Shown: one piece after another, positions 53,063 through 61,668 of the stretch
How positions within the stretch are numbered: position 1 is the stretch's first letter
How the letters are laid out: each line of letters begins with the position of its first letter
Source of the DNA: Chryseobacterium oranimense
Lineage (GTDB): Bacteria; Bacteroidota; Bacteroidia; Flavobacteriales; Weeksellaceae
DNA length: 64,000 bases
NCBI RefSeq assembly: GCF_025244725.1
Contig: NZ_CP104203.1
Coordinates: 62,001-126,000 of the forward strand
Direction of reading: 5' to 3'
The notes under the pieces: generated by a model
Databases searched by the model: none
Seen by the model: only the letters and a program-made list of their open reading frames with translations
Told to the model about the DNA's origin: nothing
Translations under genes and position numbers: made by a program

Positions 53063-54508
53063 ATGAAAAATATAATTACACTTTTCGGAATTTTTCTATC
53101 GGTTTGTTTTTTCGGACAATCTAAAGATACATTGTATATAACTATTGAAAAACAAAAAGTAAATGATGATACACAAGTTTTTCAGAATGCATTAAATCAA
53201 AAAAATGGAAAAGCTTTAAAAATTATTGTAAAAAAAGCAGATTATAACATCAGTAATGTATTGTCAACATCAAGATCCAATACCTTTATTTTATTCGAAA
53301 AGGGGAGTTCTGTGAGTTTTACGAATAATAAGAATACAGGGTTTTTAATTCGTCATAATAATTTCACATTAAAAAACGCCTCCATAAAAGGGAATGGGAA
53401 AAGTGCAGCTGACTTTTACACTGGGTATGGAGTTTTATTATTTGGTGTCGATAACTGTGATATATCTGATAATGCTTTTGATAGGATAAGTGGTAATGGT
53501 ATTCTGATATTACCTTCAAGCAATAAAGGATCCAATAATAATGTAGTGAAAAATAATAGGTTCACGAACCCTGTTTTTAACATTACACCAAACGGAGATG
53601 AATCCGCAATAATGATGGGGTATTCCGGGAAAAATTATTTACATAATAATAATGTGATCGAAAGAAATACCATCACTGGAAACAATATTTTAAAGGTTGG
53701 AATAGGTTTTATTGGCCATGGAAACAATAATATCATTAAAAATAATAAGATATCTAATTGTGTGGCTTACGGGATTGTGAGTTATGAATCTGATGTTGTT
53801 GGAGACACCATGAATGGCACTCAGATTTTAAGCAACGAAATCCAGAATATAGGAGAAACTGGATCGAAAACTACTGTGAAAGGCATGGGAATATATCTCA
53901 TGACTTCAAATAATGCAATTATAGCAGATAATAAAATATATAACACCTTAAGAAATTCAGACAGGTCCGAAACTTTGGGACAGGGGGGGATCTCTGTAAG
54001 TCTTTCACCTGGTACTACTGTTTCCAATAATCTTATTGACGGTTCTGCAATGTACGGAATTGTAAGTGATTATAGTTTTGGCTCAAATTTTGTAAATAAC
54101 AGCATCCGAAACATAAAAAAATCAGGAGCTTATTTTTTAAGCATGAATGATGTGAAAGTTTCTGGAAACATATTTGAAAATATTGGAGAGGTTGTTATCA
54201 AAGGATACTTTGAAAATACATCATTACCAAGAATTAAAGAACAGCTGCGTGGAGACAAATATAAAAATATAGATACCGGAAATAATTTTACTGTGACAAA
54301 TAATAAATTTTATTCTGATAAGGATATTCTGTATTTTGAAGCAACAGGAAAAAATATGTCACAGAAGTATATAGGTAATAAATTGAATTACAATACTGTA
54401 GAAAATAATGAAATAATAGGGAATTCAAAGAAACAAAATGAACTTATTCATTTCAGACAGGAAACATCAGGAAACAATAGTATTCAAAAAAATAGAATTA
54501 TAAAATAG
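53063..54508 (+). CDS. Secreted right-handed parallel beta-helix protein
   Basis: A 481-residue protein with a signal peptide (MKNIITLFGIFLSVCFFGQ). From about residue 95 on it has many beta-helix coils of the form NNVVKNNRF, NNVIERNTITGNN, NNIIKNNKISNC, NAIIADNKIYN, TTVSNNLIDGSAMYGI, as in NosD/pectate-lyase-like folds. The only secreted non-transport protein in the locus; it could be a polysaccharide lyase, hydrolase or epimerase acting on the exported polymer, but no catalytic residues can be named. Confidence 0.78.
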   Translation: MKNIITLFGIFLSVCFFGQSKDTLYITIEKQKVNDDTQVFQNALNQKNGKALKIIVKKADYNISNVLSTSRSNTFILFEKGSSVSFTNNKNTGFLIRHNNFTLKNASIKGNGKSAADFYTGYGVLLFGVDNCDISDNAFDRISGNGILILPSSNKGSNNNVVKNNRFTNPVFNITPNGDESAIMMGYSGKNYLHNNNVIERNTITGNNILKVGIGFIGHGNNNIIKNNKISNCVAYGIVSYESDVVGDTMNGTQILSNEIQNIGETGSKTTVKGMGIYLMTSNNAIIADNKIYNTLRNSDRSETLGQGGISVSLSPGTTVSNNLIDGSAMYGIVSDYSFGSNFVNNSIRNIKKSGAYFLSMNDVKVSGNIFENIGEVVIKGYFENTSLPRIKEQLRGDKYKNIDTGNNFTVTNNKFYSDKDILYFEATGKNMSQKYIGNKLNYNTVENNEIIGNSKKQNELIHFRQETSGNNSIQKNRIIK

Positions 54509-54720
54509 GAATGGTTTTATCATTCATTTAAAACTTGATGAAATACTGACAAAACTAAAAGTTTTTAAGTACTGTAAAACTTAAAAAAATCAATACAAAT
54601 TTCTAATACCGCTAATGATAAAATGGACTGAAACTTGTAATGATGTTGTAATTTTGAAAAATAAAAGAAACAGTAAACGTGTTGTTTAACTTTTGTATAT
54701 TAGCAAATTAAAATTCAAAG

Positions 54721-55869
54721 ATGAAAAATTTTGAAAAACCTGTTCAGGTGTGCGTAAATTGTATTATGGATAGCACAGATGAGACCATAATATTCGATGA
54801 TAAAGGAGTATGTGATTATTGTGGAAATTATTACAACAATATCTTACCAAACTGGCACCCTAATGAGCAGGGTGAGCAGGAAATTCAAAAAGTTATCGAT
54901 AAAATCAAGGAAGAAGGGAAAGGAAAAGATTATGATTGTATTATAGGTATTTCCGGTGGTTTGGATAGTTCATACTTAGTGTATCTGGCAGTAGAAAAAT
55001 GGGGATTAAGACCAATGCTTTACCACGTAGATGCAGGATGGAACTCAGATGTTTCTACCAATAATATTAAAAATCTGGTGGACGGACTGGGACTAGATCT
55101 TTATACGGATGTGATCAACTGGGAAGAAATGAAGGATCTTCAACGAGCCTTTATAAAATCTCAGGTTCCAGATATTGATACGCCACAGGATTTGGTGTTC
55201 TTCTCGTCACTTTATAATTATTGTGCGAAAAATGGTATTAAATATATCCTAACCGGTGGAAATTTCTCTACAGAATGTGTTAGAGAACCTCTTCACTGGG
55301 GAGCTTATTACCAGACCGATATGAAATATGTAAATGATATTCATAAAAAATTTGGAGAGAGAAAGCTAAAGACCTTCCCAAGATGTGATATCTTTAAATA
55401 TAAAATCCAATATAGATTGATTAACGGGGTAAGAGTGGTAAAACCTCTTGACCATACAAGATTTATTAAGAAGGAAGCAGAAGATCTTTTAGAAGAAAAG
55501 TTCGGATGGCAGAGATATCAGCACAAACATCATGAATCGAGATTTACAAGATTCTACGAAGCATTCTGGCTGCCAAGAAAATTTGGATTCGATAAACGAA
55601 AAAACCACTTGTCAAGCTTGGTGCTTACTGGTCAGCTAACAAGAGAAGCGGCTTTAGACAGAGTTTCAAGATCAGAGCTTCCTGAAGATGAGCTCATGAA
55701 GGAGTTTGAATATGTAGCTAAAAAGCTTGATTTTACTGTTGATGAACTTTGGGGATACTTCAACGGACCCAATAAAACCTTCAGAGACTATAAAAATAAT
55801 TATAAATTGATACAATTGGGGACCAAGGTAATGCAATTATTAGGTCTTGAAAAAAGAGCGTTTAAATAA
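54721..55869 (+). CDS. N-acetyl sugar amidotransferase (WbpG/PseA type)
   Basis: A 382-residue PP-loop enzyme. Two Cys pairs near the N-terminus (C11/C14, C31/C34) suggest a zinc site. The ATP pyrophosphatase loop SGGLDSS is at 78-84. ILTGGNFSTECVREP and HRTRF-like DHTRFIKKEAEDLLEEKFGWQRYQHKHHESRFTRFYEAFW are hallmarks of the WbpG family. With HisH- and HisF-like partners it converts an N-acetyl into an acetamidino group on a nucleotide sugar. The 210 bp upstream are non-coding. Confidence 0.92.
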   Translation: MKNFEKPVQVCVNCIMDSTDETIIFDDKGVCDYCGNYYNNILPNWHPNEQGEQEIQKVIDKIKEEGKGKDYDCIIGISGGLDSSYLVYLAVEKWGLRPMLYHVDAGWNSDVSTNNIKNLVDGLGLDLYTDVINWEEMKDLQRAFIKSQVPDIDTPQDLVFFSSLYNYCAKNGIKYILTGGNFSTECVREPLHWGAYYQTDMKYVNDIHKKFGERKLKTFPRCDIFKYKIQYRLINGVRVVKPLDHTRFIKKEAEDLLEEKFGWQRYQHKHHESRFTRFYEAFWLPRKFGFDKRKNHLSSLVLTGQLTREAALDRVSRSELPEDELMKEFEYVAKKLDFTVDELWGYFNGPNKTFRDYKNNYKLIQLGTKVMQLLGLEKRAFK

Positions 55870-55870
55870 T

Positions 55871-56488
55871 ATGGTTACAATTATTGATTATGGTGTTGGT
55901 AACATTAACGCCTTTCTGAATATATACAAGCAACTTAATATTCCGGCTGCTACAGCAAAAACTGTTGAAGAACTGAATAACGCAACCAAACTCATTCTTC
56001 CGGGAGTAGGACATTTTGATTATGCTATGCAGAGATTTACAGACTCTGGAATGAAAGATAAAGTAAATGAACTTGTAGTCTCTCAAAAAGTCCCTGTAGT
56101 AGGGGTATGTGTTGGAATGCAGATGATGGCAAAAGGAAGTGATGAAGGAAATCTTCCCGGATTGGGGTGGATAGATGCTTACGTTCATAAGTTTGATGCA
56201 TCCCAAGTTTCTGCAAAACTACCATTGCCACATATGGGCTGGAATGATATTGAAATTGTAAAAGATACACCGCTTCTTAGAGATCTGGAAACAGATCCAA
56301 GGTATTACTTCCTGCATAGTTATTACTTCAAATGCAATAACCAAGATGACTCTATTGCAGAAACAAAATATGGAATAAACTTTACCAGTGCGGTCAATCA
56401 TGACAATATTTTTGGAGCACAGTTCCACCCTGAAAAAAGCCACCATTTTGGAATCCAACTATTAAAGAACTTTGCTGAAAGATGTTAA
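55871..56488 (+). CDS. hisH: HisH-like glutamine amidotransferase of acetamidino-sugar synthesis
   Basis: The ATG at 55871 (MVTIIDYGVGN) is chosen by family start; the open frame begins 24 bp earlier inside the previous gene. The 205-residue class I glutaminase has its triad Cys80 (GVCVGMQ), His186 and Glu188 (FHPEKSHHFG). It releases ammonia from glutamine. Position between the WbpG-type transferase and the HisF-like gene, far from other his genes, assigns it to glycan amidation, not histidine synthesis. Confidence 0.88.
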   Translation: MVTIIDYGVGNINAFLNIYKQLNIPAATAKTVEELNNATKLILPGVGHFDYAMQRFTDSGMKDKVNELVVSQKVPVVGVCVGMQMMAKGSDEGNLPGLGWIDAYVHKFDASQVSAKLPLPHMGWNDIEIVKDTPLLRDLETDPRYYFLHSYYFKCNNQDDSIAETKYGINFTSAVNHDNIFGAQFHPEKSHHFGIQLLKNFAERC

Positions 56489-57252
56489 GACCAAGAATTA
56501 TACCCTGCCTTTTGGTTCATGATAAAGGACTGGTAAAAACCGAACATTTCAAAAATCCAAGATATCTGGGAGACCCAATGAATGCGGTCAGAATTTTTAA
56601 TGAAAAAGAAGTTGATGAGCTGATTATTTTAGACATAGATGCTACCGTAGAGGGTAGAGGTCCCGATTTTAAAATGATTGAGCATTGGGCTGAAGAATGC
56701 AGAATGCCTTTATGTTATGGTGGAGGAGTAACCACTGTAGAACAGGCACAGAGAATTTTTTCCTTAGGTGTAGAAAAAATAGCATTCAGCGCTGGAGCAA
56801 TCAATAATCCTGATATTATCAAAGAAATATCTGAAAAAGTTGGAAGCCAAAGTGTTGTTGTTGTGCTGGATGTGAAAAAGAAACTCTTTGGGGGCTATGA
56901 AGTATATACACATAATGGGAAAAAAGCTACCGGAAAATCACCATTTGAATTAATTAAAATGTTTGAACAGCTTGGGGCTGGGGAAATAGTAATCAATTCT
57001 ATTGACAGAGATGGTGAAATGAAAGGTTATGATATGAAACTTATTGAAACCTCAAGAAATGAAACAACTTTACCACTTACCGCAATAGGAGGAGCGGGTA
57101 AGTTAGAAGATGTAGGTGAGCTTATCAGTAAGTTTGGAATAATTGGAGCTGCAGCAGGAAGTTTATTCGTTTTTAAAGGAAAATTAAAAGCAGTACTAAT
57201 TAACTATCCTAATTTTATAGATAAAGAAAGTCTCATAAAAAAATATTTTTAA
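56482..57252 (+). CDS. HisF-like protein (WbuZ/HisF2) of acetamidino-sugar synthesis
   Basis: A 256-residue TIM barrel of the HisF family. The N-terminus reads RIIPCLLVHDKGLVKT: Leu11 stands where canonical HisF has catalytic Asp11, whereas Asp130 (VVVLDVK) is kept. The ammonia channel is thus likely kept but the cyclase reaction lost. This matches WbuZ/HisF2 proteins which pass ammonia to the WbpG amidotransferase. It overlaps hisH by 7 bp. Confidence 0.9.
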   Translation: MLRPRIIPCLLVHDKGLVKTEHFKNPRYLGDPMNAVRIFNEKEVDELIILDIDATVEGRGPDFKMIEHWAEECRMPLCYGGGVTTVEQAQRIFSLGVEKIAFSAGAINNPDIIKEISEKVGSQSVVVVLDVKKKLFGGYEVYTHNGKKATGKSPFELIKMFEQLGAGEIVINSIDRDGEMKGYDMKLIETSRNETTLPLTAIGGAGKLEDVGELISKFGIIGAAAGSLFVFKGKLKAVLINYPNFIDKESLIKKYF

Positions 57253-57256
57253 TTGA

Positions 57257-59068
57257 ATGTGCGGTATCGCGGGCTTAATATATAAGAATTCTACCACAGT
57301 ATTAGAAGAATCTCTAAAAAAAATGACAGATAAAATGTCACATAGAGGTCCTGATGCAGAAGGCTTCTTTGTGTATCAAAGCTTAGGACTTGGCCATAGA
57401 AGATTATCTATTATTGACGTCAGCGAATCAGCAAATCAACCTTTTTTCCTAGAAGACAAACTTGTATTGGTTTTTAATGGTGCGATATATAATTATATCG
57501 AAATCAGAGAAGAACTAAAACAGAATGGTTATTCCTTTAAAACTACTTCAGATACAGAGGTCCTCATTAATTCTTATGATTTCTGGGGAGAGGAATGTGT
57601 CAATAAGTTTAATGGAATGTGGTCTTTTGCTATTTATGATAAAAAGGCGAATAAATTATTTTGCTCCAGAGACAGATTTGGGGTTAAACCATTTTATTAT
57701 TATAGCGACAAGGATCAATTTATTTTTGCCTCAGAAATAAAACCTATTCTTGAAATACAAAAAATTGAAAACGTAAATCTTCAGGTACTTCTTCAATATC
57801 TCATTATAAATATTTCTGATCAAACTAATGAAACTTTTTTTGAGAATATATTAAAATTACCAGGTTCTCATAACCTTGTTTATGATTTAAATACTAATGA
57901 ATTTAATATTTATAAATATTATGATATTAAATTCAAAGAAGAGATTAATAAGCTGAATCTTCAGGAATCAATTGATGTTTTTGAAAAAGAATTTGAAAAC
58001 TCAGTCAAAATAAGGCTTCGGTCAGATGTGAAAATTGGGTCAGCTTTAAGCGGCGGAACCGATAGCTCTTACATGGTTTCCGTTGCTTCAAAGTTTTTGT
58101 CGGAATCTGATCAGATAGAAAAGTTTACAGCAGTAACCGTTGGTTCAGTAGATGAAAAAACTGATGAAAGTGGCATGGCTTCATTGACTACACAGGTTTT
58201 AAATATCAATCACGATATAATTATGCCTAAGGAAGATGAATTTAAAGATACTTTTGAAGAAGTGATTTTTAAACATGAAGAACCCTTTGGCGGAATTGCA
58301 GTCTATATGCAAAAGTTTCTGATGAAAGAAACCAATAGCCTTGGCATAAAAGTTTTACTTGATGGTCAGGGGGCTGATGAAATTTTGCTCGGTTATAATC
58401 GTTATACAGCTGCTTACCTGAGAAATCATGGGATTGTAAGTAATATTAAATTTTTAAGTCATGTAAAGAGCCATTATGATATTTCCATATTACAGGGACT
58501 AAAAATTTACTATTATTTTTCCAATTTTTTCGTACGGAAATTATGGTTAAAAAAGCGCGGACAAATTTTAAAAGATAAATATTTCAATACAATTGATTTT
58601 TCAAGCACAAAAAGACTGACAAAATCCTACAAAAAAATATTTGAGTTACAAAAAAATGAAATTTTTTGGTGCCAATTGCCTGAACTTTTGAAATGGGAAG
58701 ATAAAAATTCAATGAGCTATTCTGTGGAAACAAGACTCCCTTATTTGGATTATAATTTTGTAGAGACCTGTCTTTCAATTAATAACCATTACAAAATCAG
58801 AAACGGATGGTCTAAATACCTGCTCAGAAAAAATTTGGAAAAATATTTACCGGATCAGATTACTTATAACAGGCGAAAAATCGGATTCGATGCTCCTGTT
58901 GATCATTGGTGGCCGAGATCAGAAAAAATCCTGGAGATTATTAATGATTCAAAAATAATACAACAAATTTCAAAAAAGAAATTTACCTTTATAGCAGATC
59001 GTGACCTAGAATGGAGACTTTACAATATTGCAGTCTGGGAACGACTCTACAATATGAAAATAAAATAA
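57257..59068 (+). CDS. asnB: Asparagine-synthase-like glutamine amidotransferase
   Basis: A 603-residue AsnB-family protein. Cys2 (after Met removal) and the block CGIAGLIY start the glutaminase domain (SHRGPDAEGFF, FNGAIYNYIEIRE, SDTEVLI); the synthetase domain has SGGTDSS at 265-271 and DGQGADEILLGYNRYTA. In polysaccharide loci such proteins (WbpS and similar) often amidate a uronic acid. This fits the TviB-like dehydrogenase upstream. A housekeeping asparagine synthase is possible but less likely here. Confidence 0.85.
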   Translation: MCGIAGLIYKNSTTVLEESLKKMTDKMSHRGPDAEGFFVYQSLGLGHRRLSIIDVSESANQPFFLEDKLVLVFNGAIYNYIEIREELKQNGYSFKTTSDTEVLINSYDFWGEECVNKFNGMWSFAIYDKKANKLFCSRDRFGVKPFYYYSDKDQFIFASEIKPILEIQKIENVNLQVLLQYLIINISDQTNETFFENILKLPGSHNLVYDLNTNEFNIYKYYDIKFKEEINKLNLQESIDVFEKEFENSVKIRLRSDVKIGSALSGGTDSSYMVSVASKFLSESDQIEKFTAVTVGSVDEKTDESGMASLTTQVLNINHDIIMPKEDEFKDTFEEVIFKHEEPFGGIAVYMQKFLMKETNSLGIKVLLDGQGADEILLGYNRYTAAYLRNHGIVSNIKFLSHVKSHYDISILQGLKIYYYFSNFFVRKLWLKKRGQILKDKYFNTIDFSSTKRLTKSYKKIFELQKNEIFWCQLPELLKWEDKNSMSYSVETRLPYLDYNFVETCLSINNHYKIRNGWSKYLLRKNLEKYLPDQITYNRRKIGFDAPVDHWWPRSEKILEIINDSKIIQQISKKKFTFIADRDLEWRLYNIAVWERLYNMKIK

Positions 59069-59077
59069 AAAACACAT

Positions 59078-60112
59078 ATGCAGATTAAAGATAAAATACT
59101 TCTTATTACAGGAGGAACAGGTTCATTTGGAACTGCAGTCTTGAGAAAATTCATCAATACAGATCATTTCAAAGAGATCCGTATTTTTTCGCGGGACGAG
59201 AAGAAACAGGATGATATGAGAAATCAATTTAAAAATGATAAATTGAAATTTTATATTGGTGATGTAAGAGATTACAAAAGTATTGAGCCTGCAATGAGAA
59301 ACGTAGATTATGTATTTCATGCAGCGGCATTAAAGCAAGTCCCTTCATGTGAATTTTTCCCCATGCAGGCTGTAAAAACAAACGTTGAAGGAACACAAAA
59401 TGTTATTGATGCAGCAGCAAATAATAAAGTAAAAAAAGTAATCTGTTTAAGCACGGATAAAGCGGCTTATCCCATCAATGCAATGGGGATTTCTAAAGCT
59501 ATGATGGAGAAAGTAGCAGTAGCTGCTTCCAGAAATTTAGATGAAACAGTTGTTTGTCTTACCAGATATGGTAATGTAATGGCTTCAAGAGGATCTGTTA
59601 TACCATTATTTATAAAGCAGATCAAAAGCGGAGGAGAAATTACAATTACAGATCCAAATATGACCAGATTTTTAATGTCATTGGAAGAAGCTGTTGATTT
59701 GGTATTGTTTGCATTTGAACACGGAAATCCTGGTGATCTGTTCGTTAATAAAGCTCCTGCAGGTACCATTGGAGATTTGGCACAGGCGTTAAAAGAAATG
59801 TTTAAAGCTGATAATCCTATAAAAATTATTGGAACCAGACACGGAGAAAAGCTGTATGAGACCTTATGTACCCGTGAAGAAATGATTAAGGCGGAAGATA
59901 TGGACAATTTCTATAGAATTCCTGCCGATAACAGAGACCTCAATTATGCTCAGTATTTTTCTGAAGGAGTAGAAGATATTTCTAAAATAGAAGATTACCA
60001 TTCTCACAATACACAACAGCAAGATGTAGAAGGAATGAAAAACCTTTTACTGAAGCTTCCTCTCATAAGAAAAGAAGTTCTAGGAGAAGATGTAATGCAG
60101 TATCCGGATTAA
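59078..60112 (+). CDS. capE: UDP-GlcNAc 4,6-dehydratase/5-epimerase (CapE/FnlA type)
   Basis: A 344-residue soluble SDR: LLITGGTGSFGTAVL near residue 9, STDKAAYPINAMGISKAMMEK with Met136/Lys140 in place of Tyr/Lys, GNVMASRGSVIPLF, and TRHGEKLYETL. These are the features of CapE/FnlA/PseB-like inverting dehydratases. With CapF and CapG coded next, it starts the UDP-L-FucNAc pathway from UDP-GlcNAc. Confidence 0.93.
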   Translation: MQIKDKILLITGGTGSFGTAVLRKFINTDHFKEIRIFSRDEKKQDDMRNQFKNDKLKFYIGDVRDYKSIEPAMRNVDYVFHAAALKQVPSCEFFPMQAVKTNVEGTQNVIDAAANNKVKKVICLSTDKAAYPINAMGISKAMMEKVAVAASRNLDETVVCLTRYGNVMASRGSVIPLFIKQIKSGGEITITDPNMTRFLMSLEEAVDLVLFAFEHGNPGDLFVNKAPAGTIGDLAQALKEMFKADNPIKIIGTRHGEKLYETLCTREEMIKAEDMDNFYRIPADNRDLNYAQYFSEGVEDISKIEDYHSHNTQQQDVEGMKNLLLKLPLIRKEVLGEDVMQYPD

Positions 60113-60122
60113 AAAAAAGAAT

Positions 60123-60545
60123 ATGGCAATTCCGGAAATTTTTGAAGGGGGAAAATATTCTGATGAAAGAGGAACCCTCATTTTTAATAATAATTTCAAT
60201 GCTTCTGAAATTAAAAGGATGTATTGTATAGAAAATAAGGATACCAAATTTATAAGGGGCTGGACAGGTCATAAAATTGAACAGCGTTGGTTTTCAGTGC
60301 TTCAGGGAAGTTTTGTGATTAGTCTGATTAAAATTGATAATTGGGAATACCCATTAAAAAGCTTAAATGTTTTGAAGTTTAATATTGATTCGGATAACTT
60401 CAATATTCTTTATATACCAGGAGGATATGCAAGTGCAATTCAGGCAGAAAAAGAAAATTCAAAGCTATTAGTAATGGCAGATTATTTTTTAAACGAAATA
60501 CAGGATGATTTCCGTTTCCCAATAGATTATTTTGAAAATTTATAA
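60123..60545 (+). CDS. WxcM-like cupin (sugar isomerase/epimerase related)
   Basis: A 140-residue single-domain cupin with FEGGKYSDERGTLIFNNNF, RGWTGHKIEQRWFSVLQGSFVISL and LYIPGGYASAIQ. The fold and length fit the RmlC/WxcM/FdtA group (3,5-epimerases or 3,4-ketoisomerases of keto sugars), but catalytic His of RmlC are not all visible. It lies between capE and capF; a role in the L-FucNAc branch or on another 4-keto sugar is open. Confidence 0.75.
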   Translation: MAIPEIFEGGKYSDERGTLIFNNNFNASEIKRMYCIENKDTKFIRGWTGHKIEQRWFSVLQGSFVISLIKIDNWEYPLKSLNVLKFNIDSDNFNILYIPGGYASAIQAEKENSKLLVMADYFLNEIQDDFRFPIDYFENL

Positions 60546-60546
60546 A

Positions 60547-61665
60547 ATGAAAAGAATAGGAATTACAGGACAGAATGGGTTTGTGGGCTCACATTTATAT
60601 AATACTCTAGGCTTAAAACCGGATGAGTTTGAAAGAATAGGTTTTGAAAGACAATTTTTTGAAGACTCTGAAAAGCTGGATGAATTTGTAAAACAGTGTG
60701 ATATCATTGTACACTTGGCAGCCATGAACCGCCATCCTGATCCGGAAGTGATTTTTAACAATAATATTGATCTGGTGAAGACACTGGTCGCCTCACTGGA
60801 AAGAACAAACTCTAAAGCGCATATCCTGTTTTCATCATCATCTCAGGAAGAAAAAGACAATTTATACGGAAAATCTAAAAAAGAAGGAAGAGAGCTCTTC
60901 GTTGAATGGGCTGAAAGATCCGGAGGGAAATTTACCGGTTTAATTATTCCTAATGTTTTTGGACCTTTTGGAAAACCTAACTATAATTCATTCATTGCTA
61001 CATTTTGTTATAAACTTACACATGGTGAAACACCTGTTATAGATAACGATGGTGTTGTGAAACTTATTTATGTAGGAGAACTCGTTCAGGAAATCATTAA
61101 CCAAATTAAAGCTGCTGAAACCAATAACTTATATGAAGTTCCACATACTTCAGAGAATAAAGTTTCAGACGTTCTGGAAAAATTGGAAAATTACAGAAAT
61201 TTATATTTTGTAAATGGAGAAATTCCTGAACTGGCTTCAAAATTTGACTTAAATCTTTTCAATACTTTCCGCTGCTATTTTGAAATTAAAGATCATTATC
61301 CCGTTAAATTTACCCAGCACGTAGACCCAAGAGGAGCTTTTGTTGAAGTAATCAGGCTTGGAATTGGAGGGCAATGCTCATTTTCTACCACAGTTCCAGA
61401 AATCACCCGTGGAAATCATTTTCATACCAGAAAAATAGAAAGATTTGCTGTAATAAAAGGTAAAGCATTAATACAGCTTAGAAAGATTGATACAAACGAA
61501 GTGCTGGATTTCTATCTGGACGGAAATGAGCCGGCCTATGTAGATATGCCAATCTGGTATACCCATAACATTAAAAACATTGGAGAAGAAGAATTATATA
61601 CCATTTTCTGGATTAATGAACCATTTAATGCTGATGATGCAGATACTTACTTTTTGGAAGTTTAA
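60547..61665 (+). CDS. capF: Bifunctional reductase/epimerase CapF (FnlB type)
   Basis: The start at 60547 (MKRIGITGQNGFVGSHL) is used. The 372-residue protein has an N-terminal SDR domain with Tyr107/Lys111 in LYGKSKKEGRE and a C-terminal cupin (from about residue 250: FTQHVDPRGAFVEVIRL, HFHTRKIERFAVIKGKALIQLR). In CapF the cupin does C3 epimerisation and the SDR the C4 reduction, giving UDP-2-acetamido-2,6-dideoxy-L-talose for CapG. The start overlaps none of the cupin gene upstream by more than one codon. Confidence 0.92.
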   Translation: MKRIGITGQNGFVGSHLYNTLGLKPDEFERIGFERQFFEDSEKLDEFVKQCDIIVHLAAMNRHPDPEVIFNNNIDLVKTLVASLERTNSKAHILFSSSSQEEKDNLYGKSKKEGRELFVEWAERSGGKFTGLIIPNVFGPFGKPNYNSFIATFCYKLTHGETPVIDNDGVVKLIYVGELVQEIINQIKAAETNNLYEVPHTSENKVSDVLEKLENYRNLYFVNGEIPELASKFDLNLFNTFRCYFEIKDHYPVKFTQHVDPRGAFVEVIRLGIGGQCSFSTTVPEITRGNHFHTRKIERFAVIKGKALIQLRKIDTNEVLDFYLDGNEPAYVDMPIWYTHNIKNIGEEELYTIFWINEPFNADDADTYFLEV

Positions 61666-61668
61666 AAT

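Noticed and set aside
54661..54720. Promoter before the WbpG-type gene (TATATTAG)
   Set aside because: It departs from TAnnTTTG at a key position and has no -33 element at the right distance; a start of transcription there is possible but not supported.
55871..57252. Histidine biosynthesis genes hisH and hisF
   Set aside because: HisF lacks Asp11, other his genes are absent, and the pair is next to a WbpG-type amidotransferase.
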